Shown here in pieces: positions 13,501-25,327 of a stretch of DNA of 64,000 bases. Each line of letters starts with the position of its first letter. The first letter of the stretch is position 1. A model generated the notes under the pieces. The model searched no databases and was not told the DNA's origin. It saw only the letters and a program-made list of their open reading frames with translations. The position numbers and the translations under genes were made by a program. Source of the DNA: Globodera rostochiensis (lineage: Eukaryota > Nematoda > Chromadorea > Rhabditida > Heteroderidae); the NCBI GenBank assembly GCA_018350325.1, contig JAEVLN010000003.1:1473214-1537213 (forward strand), written 5' to 3'.

Positions 13501-13985
13501 TCACATCATATCACATCACAATCACATCTTATCACATCACATCACAATCACATCATATCACATCACATCATATCACATCACAATCACATCATATCACATC
13601 ACAATCACATCATATCACATCACATCATATCACATCACATCATATCACATCACAATCACATCATATCACATCACATCACATCACATCATATCACATCACA
13701 ATCACATCATATCACATCACATCATATCACAATCACATCATATCACATCACAATCACATCATATCACATCACATCATATCACATCACAATCACATCATAT
13801 CACATCACAATCACATCATATCACATCATATCACATCACAATCACATCATATCACATATCACATCATATCACATCATATCACATCACAATCACATCATAT
13901 CACATCACAATCACATCATATCACATCACATCATATCACATCACAATCACATCATCACATCATATCACATCACAATCACATCATA
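9933..13985. repeat. Second copy of the 1-4035 block (direct duplication)
   Basis: Starting at cggaaatcctaaaagg, the sequence repeats positions 1-4035 with an offset of 9,932 at the left end and about 17 bp of net indels by the right end. Both the coding exons and the satellite word order are shared. I saw only occasional substitutions, for example at 13193 (cccatc for cacatc). The left limit lies outside the window. The right limit falls inside the satellite: copy 1 leaves for unique DNA at 4036, while copy 2 continues the array to 14889. Confidence 0.93.
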
Positions 13986-14889
13986 TCACATCACAATCAC
14001 ATCATATCACATCATATCACATCATATCACATCACATCATATCACATCACAATCACATCGCATCACATCACAATCACATCATATCACATCATATCACATC
14101 ACAATCACATCACAATCACATCACATCACATCACCCTCGCATCACATCACAATCACATCATATCACATCGCATCACATCACAATCACATCATATCACATC
14201 ACATCACAATCACATCATATCACATCGCATCACATCACAATCACATCATATCACATCGCATCACATCACATCACAATCACATCACAATCGCATCACATCA
14301 CATCACCCTCGCATCACAATCACATCATATCACATCGCATCACATCACATCACAATCACATCACAATCGCATCACATCACATCACCCTCGCATCACATCA
14401 CATCACCTTCGCATCACAATCACATCATATCACATCAAATCATATCACATCACAATCACATTATATCACATCACATCGCATCACCTTCGCATCAAAATCG
14501 CATCACATCACAATCGCATCACGATCGCGTCGCATCACATCAAAATCGCATCACATCACGATCACATCATATCACATCGCATCACATCACGATCACATCA
14601 TATCACATCGCATCACATCACAATCACATCACAATCGCATCACATCACATCACATCACATCACCCTCGCATCACAATCACATCACCATCACATCACAATC
14701 ACCAGCTCATCACATCGCATCACTATCGCATCACATCATGATCACATCACAATCATATCACAATCACATCACCATCGCATCACATCACAATCACATCACA
14801 ATCGCATCACAATCACATCACCATCGCATCACATCACAATCGCATTACCATCGCATCACATCACATCGCATCACAATCACATCACAACA
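10604..14889. repeat. CACAT/CATAT satellite array, copy 2 (extended)
   Basis: Same array as 672-4035 plus about 900 bp more at the right end. The extra part mixes cctcgcatcac, ccttcgcatc and catgatcac words and decays near 14889 into cattgtacatttg. The plus-strand frame stays open through the whole array for the same reason as in copy 1. Confidence 0.95.
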
Positions 14890-17448
14890 TTTCATTGTAC
14901 ATTTGTAGACGTTTATACATTTTTGTTGTTTCTTTACAATTTTTTTCCCTTTCCACTTATGTTTTAATATTTCACTGTACATTTTGTAGACTTATACAGT
15001 TTGTTATTTCCCTACAATTTTTTTTCCTTACCACATGCTTTAACGTTTCTCTTTTTTTAAACATGTTGCTCATTCTTTGTATGTATTTTTCCCCGATGAT
15101 CCTGTGCTTTTCCCAAGGCAAGGCACAGGGGAGGGTGCCTCGCAAAAGACAGACGACCTTCACGCGGTGCGAGGCGTTAGTACTTAATCAGCGTAGCGCT
15201 GAATAAGGAAGCCAACAGTCTGTCCTCATTTCTCAAAAAACAACAAAAAATATAAAAATAATTTTTTTATGCGTTAACGCTTCACTCATTTGTCAGTTGC
15301 TTCACTCATCATTAAAATAATTTTAGGACCTCTTTCAACAGCTCCTGACAAACAAAAGAGGAGAGAAAATAGCAATCAGCCGCATAAAGTCGTGACATAA
15401 CCCCAGCAAACATTTTGGGAACGTGTGGGAGGGGAAGGAGTGGGGGGTCAATTATCAGGACGCAAAAATTGACTTTGGAAAATAAAATCGTTCGTGAAAA
15501 AGGACAACGACGGGCCGAAGAGCAGCAATGGAAGGAAGACAGAGAAGCTTTTCCCGTTGCCGGTGTACGAAAATATGGGCGCGAAGACGCATACAACTGA
15601 ACAGACAGTAAATATTAATGTTAAGTTCATGGAGAATTCATTTTCAGTGTTAACATTTCATTTTCGATAATTTATGACGATATAATTAAAAAAACATTTA
15701 AAATAAATTTGTAAAAAAGTATTAAAAATTATTGCGCAATATTTAAAGAATCAAAAATTACAAGAAAAAGGAGAGCCGAAATAAATCCGGTCTAAAGATG
15801 AGCATTCCGTTTTTGTCGGATCCTGAGCTCGTTAACCTAACACGGAAAGGTACAACGTGCCGATAATTCGAATTCTGTTTACCCTTCATTATGACTAACG
15901 CCACAAACATATAAAGAGCCTTTTTTTCAAAATAATGGTATTTGGTGGAAACCATTCTCAGAAAGCAACCATTCTTTCCATTCAGTTTCGGAGTAAATTA
16001 GCCTTGGAAGCAATAAACGGACAGATTTTGCGGCCGGCACTCTCAACGATGGCCAAATCCAACATAAAGGCGGGCGGGGGGGGGGGAGGGGGGAAGGTCA
16101 GATGATGCGATGGGATGGGATGGAGACGGTGGGCCAGACTGGCCAAATTTTGGACAAAGAAAGCATTTTCGTTTGTTCACAAACAAAGTTTCCTCATTTG
16201 CATATTTCGAATAAGGGGGGGGGGGAATGGGTAAAGGCTGAATGAATATTAGTTATTGCAATGACTTGAACGTCCCCCCCCCCCCTCTCCCGGGGGCAGT
16301 TTCTTTCCCTTTTTACAATTGGCATTTGTCGTTCTCCCATTATTTCAATCATTGTCATTTTACCAAATTCTTGCGAAGTTTTTCTGTTTCACATTTTTTC
16401 AGACAGACACCGACACGCAACCCTTCCGGCGTAGCAAAAATCTTCAGCCGAATGTTTGGGATGGGTCTGTTGTTTTTCAATCGTAATTTTGTTCCGCTAA
16501 AAAATCCGGGACAATTAATAAATAAGTAATGAATGAACGCCACATAAACTAAGGATGTTTGACATCTTTGACCAATAACAAATTATTTGTTTTATATTTC
16601 GTCCTTTTCTTTGAGAAATTTATAAGCTCCCCCCCCCCCCCTTGAAAAGTCAGCACGGGACAAAAGAGATTCAGAAAATCAAAAAAAAAATAAAATAATT
16701 ATTCGTGTGAGGTGAGGATGATGCGTTTATAGCTCAAAAGGCATAAACCCCGTGGGGGATTGTGTCCCCCCCCCCCCCGCTTTGACTGTCGTCACTTTCT
16801 TTTTTTCGTCGGTGTTATTTCGTGGTGGGTGCCAAATTCTCCATAACACTTGTGGCGAGATTGAAATAATGCGATTGCGCACTCACTTAACGTGTCAAAT
16901 TTCTCCTTCACTCCCCCGCTTAAGGAGTTCCTCGCCTCCCTCCCAAAGGCATCTGCCGAAGAACCGGAAAGGGCGGTCAAAGGGAAGGGAAACGGAAAAA
17001 CAGGGAATTTGGGCAATGGAACCCATCCATCAACATAATTATCATTTGAATAATCATCAAATTGCCAAATTCGGTCTATGCCGCTGGCGTTTTGGACGAC
17101 AATTGTTGTTTTTTCAGTCATATGAATCCGTCCTTGCCGCCCCTTTAAATATTTGCCAACTTATCCCAGACCATTAGGGGAAGGGGGGCGGGGGCGATGG
17201 ATAATGCCGTCGCCAATTCTTCCTCATTTGGCCCCTCCCACTGTAACGTGCCGTCGAACGGAGGAAAAGTGTTGGAGGGCAATCACTCGCAAAATCCCTA
17301 AGGCATTCATTGCGGCGCCCCCCGCCTTCCCATCCAAAGTCCCTCCATCGTCAAACCTCAATAGCCCCTCAAGGGAGGGACGTTTCTCACACATTTTGCG
17401 AAAGTTTGTATGATTCCCTCCCTCCAAAAAGATCCGTCGCGCAAAAAA
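14890..17448. other. Intergenic region with poly-G/C tracts
   Basis: No supported gene. A diverged pair of about 60 bp near 14890-15060 shares ttcattgtacattttgtaga and rttatacagt words. Near 15110-15220 nested short inverted repeats occur (see findings). Mononucleotide G or C runs of 9-12 bases occur at about 16077, 16215, 16276, 16629 and 16768. Weak open frames in 15.3-15.6 kb and 16.8-17.4 kb have no splice support or recognisable product. Confidence 0.5.
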
Positions 17449-18037
17449 ATGAATCCTTCAAAATCGGCCGCACATTTCACCGGCCTCCTCCTCTCTTTTA
17501 TCGGCTTGGCTTTCGCTCTCAACACCGGCGGCGCATTAGCCTATTACGCACAACACTTTTATTTGCCCAGCAGTGAATTCGCCGATCCATTCGGACGGTA
17601 ATTCTTTGAGTTTTAATTACCTTTAATGGGCTTTCCGAATGTGAATTTCCTCCTTTATTAGACAAGACTCACAAGCAATGCCAGTGGCCATCAAAGGGTC
17701 GGGGGAATGGGCACGGCCAAGAATGCTGTTGGTGAGGGCAGAGGACGACGGAACGGAGGGGCGGGAGGTCGAACCCGTCGAGGGGGAGGGGCAGAAAGTT
17801 GAGGGGCCATCGCCGGCGGGGACGCCGACTAAGGTATTATGATTACCGTAAATTAGAAGCATTCACATCTAACTGTTCTTTTACCCTCCCTCCCCCCAGG
17901 CGCCAGTGATTCCCCGTCGTACCCTCCGCCATTTCCTCAATGAGTTCGGCAGCGACCAATTGGGGCGACAGTACAAACGAATGCGGCCGTGTTTCTACTC
18001 GCCCATCCAATGTCTGATGAAACGGTCTTCGACTTAG
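17449..18037 (+). CDS. Allatostatin-C-like neuropeptide precursor
   Basis: Three exons, 17449-17597, 17662-17833 and 17900-18037, all in phase, give 152 residues. Residues about 9-31 are a hydrophobic signal peptide (FTGLLLSFIGLAFALNTGGA). A spacer rich in Glu and Gly follows. The C-terminal part contains PRRTLRHFLNEFGS, then a dibasic KR, then MRPCFYSPIQCLM, a second KR and a three-residue tail. The cysteine-bracketed core CFYSPIQC has the C..xPIxC pattern of insect allatostatin C (CYFNPISC), so one disulfide-looped peptide would be released by proprotein convertase cleavage at the two KR sites and trimmed by carboxypeptidase E, which is also encoded in this window. An in-frame ATG at 17410 could add 13 residues; the later ATG gives the better signal peptide. 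Receptor and role are inferred only. Confidence 0.85.
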
Positions 18038-18550
18038 TGTCCAAGCAATTACCACAAACTCAAAAACAATATCTTCCGGAGATCAAACCCCAAAAATACC
18101 CTTCTCAACGATAAACAGAGATGAAAATTGCCATCCATTTCCACGAAGATCACCTCTTTAATATTATGATTATGCATTAAAGTCAACGACGACTTGAATC
18201 ACATTATATGATCAATATATGAACAAATTTGGAATTGAAGGGATGTCAGAGGGAAGTGTAATAAATTTCTGTCAACGGGGAAAAGGGTGGATGAAGGGGG
18301 GAGGACCTAAACAAAGATCGGATAAAAGGAGTTCATTTAGTTGGACAAAAGAACGATGAAAAACACGACGGTGGCCGTGTTAAAGCAATTCCGTGAATTT
18401 GTTGTCAGTGGGCGAAGGATTGGACATCTGTTGGACGATAATGTTCCTTCCGACACTCGTCCTTTCCCTCCGAACACAGCTAACATTTCACCGCTTCAGC
18501 GACCGCCGGACTGCGAAATAATTGTTTTTTCATTTCGTTCTCGAGTTTGC
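18038..18550. other. Convergent intergenic region
   Basis: Between the 3' ends of the peptide precursor and the elongase. No gene seen. The right end (18481-18559) is the former in-frame C-terminal extension of the elongase on the minus strand (see the MITE). Confidence 0.6.
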
Positions 18551-18559
18551 CATGTAAAG

Positions 18560-18725
18560 ACAAGACCCCAATTCGCTTTTTACCCTATTCGCTTTTTGTC
18601 TATATAAACTAATACAAAATAGAAAGAGCGCAGACAGTAAGAAGGTTAGAGTGCCTATACTTATAACACACAAAAAGCGAATAGGGTAAAAAGCGAATTG
18701 GCCAAAAGCGAATAGGGTATTTACC
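18560..18725. mobile_element. MITE inserted in elongase coding end
   Basis: 166-bp element bracketed by a 9-bp direct repeat CATGTAAAG at 18551-18559 and 18726-18734. Its ends are inverted: attcgctttttaccctattc on the left side, and the reverse complement on the right (gaatagggtaaaaagcgaat), with an extra partial copy. No coding capacity. The element supplies the TAA that now terminates the elongase reading frame. Confidence 0.82.
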
Positions 18726-20182
18726 CATGTAAAGCCCACCTCGGACTTTGGTGGTGGACACCATTCCCATTGCCGATGGCAGATTCGTCGTTGGTACATT
18801 TGAGGCTGCCATTTCCGTTGGAGACGCTGCCATTTCCGTTAGAGATGCTGCCATTTCCATTGGAGACGGCGTCGTGAGACTTCACTCGGTCGCTTGTCGC
18901 TTTACCAGCATAGCGATTGCCCCGTCGGAGATACGTCTGGTAGAAGAAGTTGCAGAACAGCAAAAAGTACGACCCGTAGAGGATGAAAGACGCGTACAAA
19001 TTGGTCCACGTGCATTGACACTCCTCCATCCCGGTGACCTTGAGGCTGAACGGCACAATGGCGTGACCAACAAACAAAACCCCATAACCCACTAGAGAGT
19101 GATCATTCCGAGGGAGACGCCGACCAACATCTGCGTTATTTGCATGACCGTGATTAGCATGGCGAACCATTTTGGCAGTCGAATCTTCAAAGCACGCAGC
19201 GCGTAGTAGGAGTACCTAGACAAAGAATTTTTAAGAAAATTGTTCTGCTAATATATTGGGAACATAAAATTCCTTTTTTGGGGGGGGGGGATGTTTTCGT
19301 CTGAAGTGGGGGAGAGTACTCCTTGCCAAAACGGCTCCCTTTCTTCGACTCCGGTGCCGCCTTTCCCACTTACATGAACGCGTGGACAGTGTAATTCATC
19401 GTAACTAAAGAATGAATGCTCATCAAAGAAACAACAAATGGTCACTTACTGAACCAACGTCCGCTCGCGGTGTGGTCTTTGTAAAGCATCCAAGTGTAAA
19501 CGAGCACCTAAACGGAGTTGGAGTTTCAATACTATGGGGGTAAAGCAAATTTTAAAACCGTGATGTGATGGTACCAATGAAGGAAGATAAGCGGTCGCTT
19601 GCGCAAAACAATGAAGCCAGTGTCAACGAGCTCGAAAACCTGCAAAAACGACCAAATTTTCAAAAATAAATCCTTCAAAAAGCCACCTTCGACAATGCGA
19701 ATTTTTCCGTCCAGAAACCGGTGACTCCCTGGGCATACGAAGCGGTGCAAATTGAGTATATGAAAGAGTTGGAATTGACGGACCTTAAAAATATCGTTTG
19801 TTGAATACGTACGTATCAGGCAACCAACCAGATCAGTTCTGGTACCATCCGAACCATGCCCATTGCCGAAAAGGTGGCCAACCCCAAATTCCACCAGAAA
19901 AGTGCCTGATCAAGTCCAAAAGGTTTTTGCGAGCTCATTAACTGAAAGAAGAAACAAAAGTAAAAACAAAAATCTGAATTTGGGAAAACAATATTTTTTC
20001 AAAAACACGACCTTCTGGCCGCCAAATATTGCGATGACATAAAGAGTACAAAAAGCTAAAGAGTTCAGCCAATTATCCTGCATCCACAGTGTCGAATCGG
20101 TCAGATTGAATGATCGCTCGGCGGGGAGGACAAGCGTATGGTTTTCGAAGCCGTACCGAGGCCAATACTCGAACTTTGCCAT
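18721..20182 (-). CDS. ELO/ELOVL-family very-long-chain fatty acid elongase
   Basis: Eight exons, all phase-consistent: 20182-20012, 19941-19829, 19783-19687, 19639-19559, 19507-19450, 19404-19374, 19215-19093, 19045-18721; 332 residues. This is the condensing enzyme of ER fatty-acid elongation (malonyl-CoA plus acyl-CoA to 3-ketoacyl-CoA). The family signatures run in order: [18 protein letters not shown], the catalytic histidine box [23 protein letters not shown], and FFYQTYL near the C-terminus, with several hydrophobic membrane spans between. The charged, NGNGS-repeat tail after FFYQTYL is long and ends WALHG where a MITE supplies the stop. Before insertion the frame continued about 18 codons (GKLENEMKKQ onwards) to a TAG. 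Closest in style to the nematode elo-3/5/6 group. Confidence 0.9.
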
Positions 20183-21240
20183 GCTTCAGATTGTTTGGAT
20201 GAGGAGGGACGGAACGTTGAGCAGAAATTGAAATGGTGAGAAGGACAGCAGATGGAAGTAATTTGAAATGAATAAATAGTCTGTTGATCTTCGCCAAAGA
20301 AGGTCATTTTCGCATTTATAAATTTCGTTGTAAAATTGTTTGGGCTTTGGAATTTTAAGTTTGTGCAATATTTTGCGTCATTGAGGCAAAGGCAAATTCT
20401 CAAAAAATTGAATTGTTGTAAAATGAGAGAGAATGTAAAAAAAGCAAGATGTAAAATTGTCAATTTGGGTTTGGAATTTAAGTTTGTGCAATTTCGCGTC
20501 ATAGAGGCAAAGACAAATTCTCTAAAAAGTGAAATGTTGTAAAATGAGATGAGAGAATGAAAAAAAAGAAGTTAAGATGCAAAGAAGATCGTTTGGGGAA
20601 TCGGTGGGGGGGGGGGAAGGTGGAACCGGTCGATCGAACGGTTTATCACCAAATTATGCAATGAAAGTGAACGGATGAATCGCGTGAGTTTTTGGGTGGG
20701 GATGGAATGGTGGAGGACAAATGACAATGGACGAAATCCGCCGAATAATTTGTGGGGTGGAATGGGTTGGTTAATTGATCAAATCCCCAAACAATTGATT
20801 AGTAATTTAATTTTGTGGCACTCATTCAATTTGGCAAATTTAAACAAATTTATGTACAGAGGATAAACTGAAGTCATTTCGGATTATTTAGGAATCGAAC
20901 GGCCGACTGGTTGAGATGGAACGCAAACATTTGTTCTTCAGTGTGAAAATGAATGAATAAATGAATAAATAGATTGAAGAATCCCCCCCCCCCCTCTTTG
21001 GTGAATAAGAACGCCTTCCGAACTGATTCATTCCGTCCCCGTCCCCGTCCCCATCATTTGTACAATTTGTGCCCCACACCTTATAACAAAAAAGGCAAGC
21101 ACACTCCCAACCAACTTTGCGACAAAAATTGCAAATCCTTCAATACATTAAAAGTGTAATTGTCTACTTCATCCGTTTCGATCGCTTTTTCTTTGCTAAT
21201 ATTGATTTGCTCGTCTTTGGAGTCTTAACCCTGGTTAAAC
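20183..21240. other. Intergenic region upstream of elongase
   Basis: No supported gene. Two diverged direct copies of about 85 bp share agtttgtgcaatwttgcgtc and gttgtaaaatgaga words (about 20353-20430 and 20478-20550). G runs occur at 20605 and a C run at 20984. Confidence 0.5.
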
Positions 21241-21254
21241 GCCCGATGAAATAT

Positions 21255-21460
21255 CCCTAATCGGCGGAATGTCCGATTTTGGCTTAATCGGCGGAATGTC
21301 CGATTTTGGCTTATCGGCGGAATGTCCGATTTTGGCCTAATCGGCGGAATGTCCGATTTTGGCTTAATCGGCGGAATGTCCGATTTTGGCTTAATCGGCG
21401 GAATGTCCGATTTTGGCTTAATCGGCGGAATGTCCGATTTTGGCTTAATCGGCGGAATGG
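21255..21460. repeat. 27-bp tandem repeat
   Basis: About seven or eight copies of aatcggcggaatgtccgatt + ttggctt. Because the unit is 9 codons long it reads as MSDFGLIGG repeats on one strand and a proline-rich repeat on the other. I treat these as incidental. Confidence 0.93.
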
Positions 21461-22017
21461 TCCATACACGACGGAAAATGCACAACCGTAAAAATAATTT
21501 TTTCGGTACCCCCCCCCACCCAAGGCAAAACCCTAAATACCGGTCGGGGTCGTTTCGGCGCGATCAGTTCGGCGCCCACACAAAAAATTTATTTGGGCGC
21601 AGACGAATCATATTAGAGAAAAAAATATTTTAAAATTATTTAGTATAAAATAAGAACGGAAAATAATTAACAAAATGTTTTTGAGTTTTAAATTATTTCA
21701 AAATTTTCACATTTTAATTTTATTTTGAATTTATAGCTCCCAATGTAAGAGTAAAATTTGAAGTGAGGAAGGGAACAAACCCGAATAGAATTTTTACAAA
21801 TATTTATCGAAAATAAACCGTCAACCCCGCCTCGAGTTTGGGTTAAAAATGCTTAGAAAAAAATAAACTGCGGTTCTAATTATGATTTTAAAAAACAAAT
21901 TTCAATAGAAATACCAAAAGCAGTCCACTCGGATGTTGAAAAGCATTTATGCTCCTCATATGCAATAAATAATTGAAATCGAAGCATTGCAAAAAAACTC
22001 GGAATTTAATCATCAAA
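21461..22017. other. AT-rich intergenic region
   Basis: No supported gene between the 27-bp array and the 3' end of the IQ-motif gene. Confidence 0.5.
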
Positions 22018-23479
22018 TCAATCGATTGCACACCGATATTTGTTGAATTGGCACAATTTCTTATAGGCAGCAAAACGGGAATCGCTCGACTTAAGGCGCC
22101 CAAATTGTTGTTGGAACTTTCGCATGTACCAGGCATAATTCAATGCGTTAATCTAAAAATGAATTCAACGGGTAAAAAACTGGGGAAGGGTTGAAGCCGA
22201 AAACAATTACAAATTCGACCATATAATCAATTAGGGTTCAATCATACTTTGTCCCTGAAGCCAGGGAATGAAGCAAGAAGATTAAGAGCATTGACGAGCA
22301 AAGAGACAACTTTTTTGTCCTTATAATTGTGATGAATTAGCTGGACTGAAATAGAAATAAGTCCCTCCAAATTGTTTTCGGCAAACGAATCAGTAAACGG
22401 TTTGTACTAAAAGAAATTATTGTGTGACAAGTGTCTTATTTCATCGTACCGAAAGAAGTTTGAGAATCAACTCGCAGAGAGGCCTAATCACATAGAGGTG
22501 GGCCTCACTTCTGTTCAGGTCCTTCAGACACTCAATGATCACTTCAAGCACATTTCGCAGCAACATGCACTCAATGCAAACGTGCGAGTGATCGGCCAAA
22601 CGATCTGTGCAAAATGACATATCGAAATACCATTCAATTATTTTAATTAACGCACTTAATCGAATGGCCATCACTTTGCGTTCAGTAAGTACAGAAGACA
22701 GCAGGCCTTCAAGGTAGCACTCAACACGCCTATTTAGCGGCATCTGGCGCTCATCTTTTGGGTTAGCTTCGGAACATGGAGCTTCACGAATTTCCTGTAA
22801 TTCTTCAGAATTTGACGGAAAGCAAAGAATGAAGATAAAATTAAGCTTACACTCCAAAAATGCGACAAATCATATTTCCTATTTAGGGTTGGAATAGGCT
22901 AATTTTCTCAAGATATCACCTCAACACACCGAGCCAATCTTTCTTTGTGTTCCGGCAGCATATGAGCACGGCAGAGAGTCCCCCGCCACCAAGCCTGAGT
23001 TTTAAAATGTTTTAAATGCAAATTTTACATTTTACTCGTTAACCTGTAATTTTATCGCCGATTTTTCCTCGAAAGTTAAGCCGTACTTCACATCAACAAC
23101 AGAATCGTGCAAATTTTCTTTGGAAACTATCCTTTCAATTTCATCTCGACGCGCAGCATAAATCCTTCTCCACCAAATCTGAACATTTTATTAGACAAAA
23201 AAAGCTAAATAAATACACCTGAATTTTAATGGCTGCTTCAACTTCCAATTGCTTTCTGTCGCTGTTTACCCTTTCACTCAAACCTTCAATGTATTTCTTC
23301 TGCTTAACAAAAAAAATAAAACATTTAAAATTGACTTTTCAATTAACCTGCTCGAACAATCCTTTCAGCTTTAGCCAATGATTTGCCATCTTGATATGGG
23401 AGTTGTTGATATCATGAAGCTTCCGTAATGAGTGAGTTAAGAATATGCCACTATTCCCAGAATTTTCTAGGTAACTCAT
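22018..23479 (-). CDS. IQ-motif protein with helical C-terminal half, ASPM-like
   Basis: Seven exons, every junction in phase: 23479-23348, 23299-23219, 23178-23044, 22994-22920, 22794-22450, 22406-22248, 22152-22018; 353 residues. Two calmodulin-binding IQ motifs are clear: AAIKIQIWWRRIYAARR (about residues 66-82) and SAIKLQAWWRGTLCRAHM (about 112-129). The rest, from RRVECYLEGLLSSVLTERKV through LLVNALNLLASFPGF, is amphipathic helix suggestive of armadillo/HEAT-like repeats, ending KKLCQFNKYRCAID. IQ motifs followed by a helical-repeat tail resemble the end of ASPM-type spindle proteins, but the match is by architecture only. No calponin domain is present. Introns are 40-125 bp. A role in calmodulin or myosin light chain binding is the safe inference. 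Confidence 0.78.
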
Positions 23480-24016
23480 TTTATATCTAAAATTGTCAGG
23501 CAAAACATCGGTATCCCAACAAAATTCCGACGACGGGATCCTGTCCGGCCTCTAGTATAAATAGGCCTTGCCAAGGGCGTAACGAGAGCTTGGGTTTTGG
23601 GAGGCGGCCAGAGAACTTTGAACTGCAAACAAATTTTGTGCAGATTTTTTGGTGCCATTTTAGGGGAACGGCCCATTTGAGTCTGCAACTGAGTCTGGGC
23701 CATCTGAGTCTGGCCGAAAGGGCCGCGATTTATATGGATAAAAAACCTTGAAATATGGCCATAAAATATGGATGAAAAATTGCAAAATATGGACCAAATA
23801 AAAATTTCTATATGCAAATTAAAGGCATTTCAGAGATAATTTTTGAAAATAAGCAGAATTTTTAAAATTTTCATTTTTTGTTGGCAGAATTTTTAGTTGC
23901 AAAAATGTCAATTTTTAGGGGTGCATTTTTGAATTTAAATATGGGTGCATTTTTCCATTTTTATTGCATTTTTCTTAAGCAATTTTCCTACAACGCAGAA
24001 AACTTCTAGAAATATC
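23480..24016. other. Intergenic, repetitive AT-rich
   Basis: No gene seen. Contains several atatgg/aaatatgg words at 23750-23950 and a degenerate conserved tract (ggcctctagtataaataggc). Confidence 0.4.
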
Positions 24017-24024
24017 TTTTAAAC

Positions 24025-25279
24025 TAGAGTTGGTCGGGACCGGGATTTTTGGGAAAAATCGGGACCGGGATTGACCGGGATCGTGAAAGCCGGGATCGGG
24101 ACCAGCATCTCAAACGGGGACCGGGATTTTGCCTTTTCAAAAACCGGGACCGGGAAACGGGAAAAACCGGGACTGGCAATCAAAAAAAATTTGTTTTTTG
24201 TAATGATTACAAGGTGAAACCAAATTTTTTTTTTATTTCAAAAATATATTCCCCATTGTCTTTAACGTCGATTGCATCACCAGTAATTTTGAGAATTTTG
24301 TTTTAGGCACTTCTTTAGTAGAGAAAGGACGATCGAGATTCTCGATCGAAATCTCGATCGGCTCAAGTCCTTTCTCTTTTCTTTAGCCGGGGGGTCGACG
24401 ATTTTCCACAAACCCATAGTGGAGCCCTTTTGGGTTTTCATCACAAAATTTTTTTAATTCCTCAAATTATGTTAGAAACCCTACAAATACATATTTTTGT
24501 GATGAAACCCAAAAAACCGGGTTCTGAATCACTCGAAATTAATGAAAAAAAGCAAATTATTTTAGAAAAGTAAAGGGTCCTCCCTGTGGTTTGCGGAAAA
24601 TCGTCGACCCTCCGGTTAAAGAATTTGGGGGGAAGACGGCTTTTTGCGAATTCTGCTTTTTCCTCGGGGGGGGGGGGTCGGCGGTGCCGATAGGCGCCGC
24701 CGAAGAAAATTTGTAATTTTTGGCTTAATTTGTTAAGAGATTTGCAACCAAAAACGGCACTTTTTATGAAGTTTTTTAGGAGAGGTAAGGGGTCCGTAGA
24801 ATTTTTTTACATAATCTAACAAGATTTGTTAAGAAAATTGGTCCAAAAAGTACGAATGTAGCACAACAACAGGGCCTACCCTATGGTTTTGTGAGTTCAG
24901 TTAACCAAAAAAATGAAATGTATTTGTGAATTGTATCTAAAATATTTTTTAAAAAAGCGGAAAAATTTAAAAGAATTTTGTGATTATTTACACCACTCTA
25001 AATGTTGAGAGAAAGTAGGATAAAATCATTTGCACACTAGAGGATCTGAACCACCAACTCACCCAAAAAGCCCCCACCACTCACCACTATACTACAACCA
25101 GGCATAATTTGGTGCTCAAAAATCCCATCCTTAGGGGTGTACTTTTTTCCCGGTTAGTCCCGGTGCGACCGGGACCGGGATCGGGATTACGATTTTTCAA
25201 AAACCGGGACCGGGATCGGGATTCCAAAAACCGGGAATTTCCCGACCGGTCCCGGTCGGGATCCCGGTCCCCAACTCTA
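24025..25279. mobile_element. hAT-type non-autonomous DNA element
   Basis: 1,255 bp flanked by the 8-bp direct repeat TTTTAAAC (24017-24024 and 25280-25287). Termini are inverted: TAGAGTTGGTCGGGACCGGG at the left, and CCCGGTCCCCAACTCTA at the right. Subterminal regions are dense in ccgggaccgggat words in both orientations. An 8-bp duplication and TAGAG-type ends are characteristic of the hAT superfamily. No transposase is readable; the interior holds other repeat fragments, including a gccgataggcgccgccg motif at about 24690. Confidence 0.82.
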
Positions 25280-25327
25280 TTTTAAACTACTTCAATAGGT
25301 TGCTCGGCCAAATGTTTGAATTCGGGG

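Noticed and set aside
15415..15600. Charged 61-residue frame (REKGQRRAEEQQWKEDRE)
   Set aside because: Protein-like composition, but no flanking splice sites, no partner exons and no recognisable family.
21225..21633. MSDFGLIGG repeat peptide precursor
   Set aside because: No signal peptide or dibasic sites; the pattern is fully explained by the 27-bp tandem repeat.
24049..24306. Arg/Gly/Asp-rich open frame (GTGIDRDRESRDRDQ-type)
   Set aside because: Made of the ccgggaccgggat terminal words of the hAT element.
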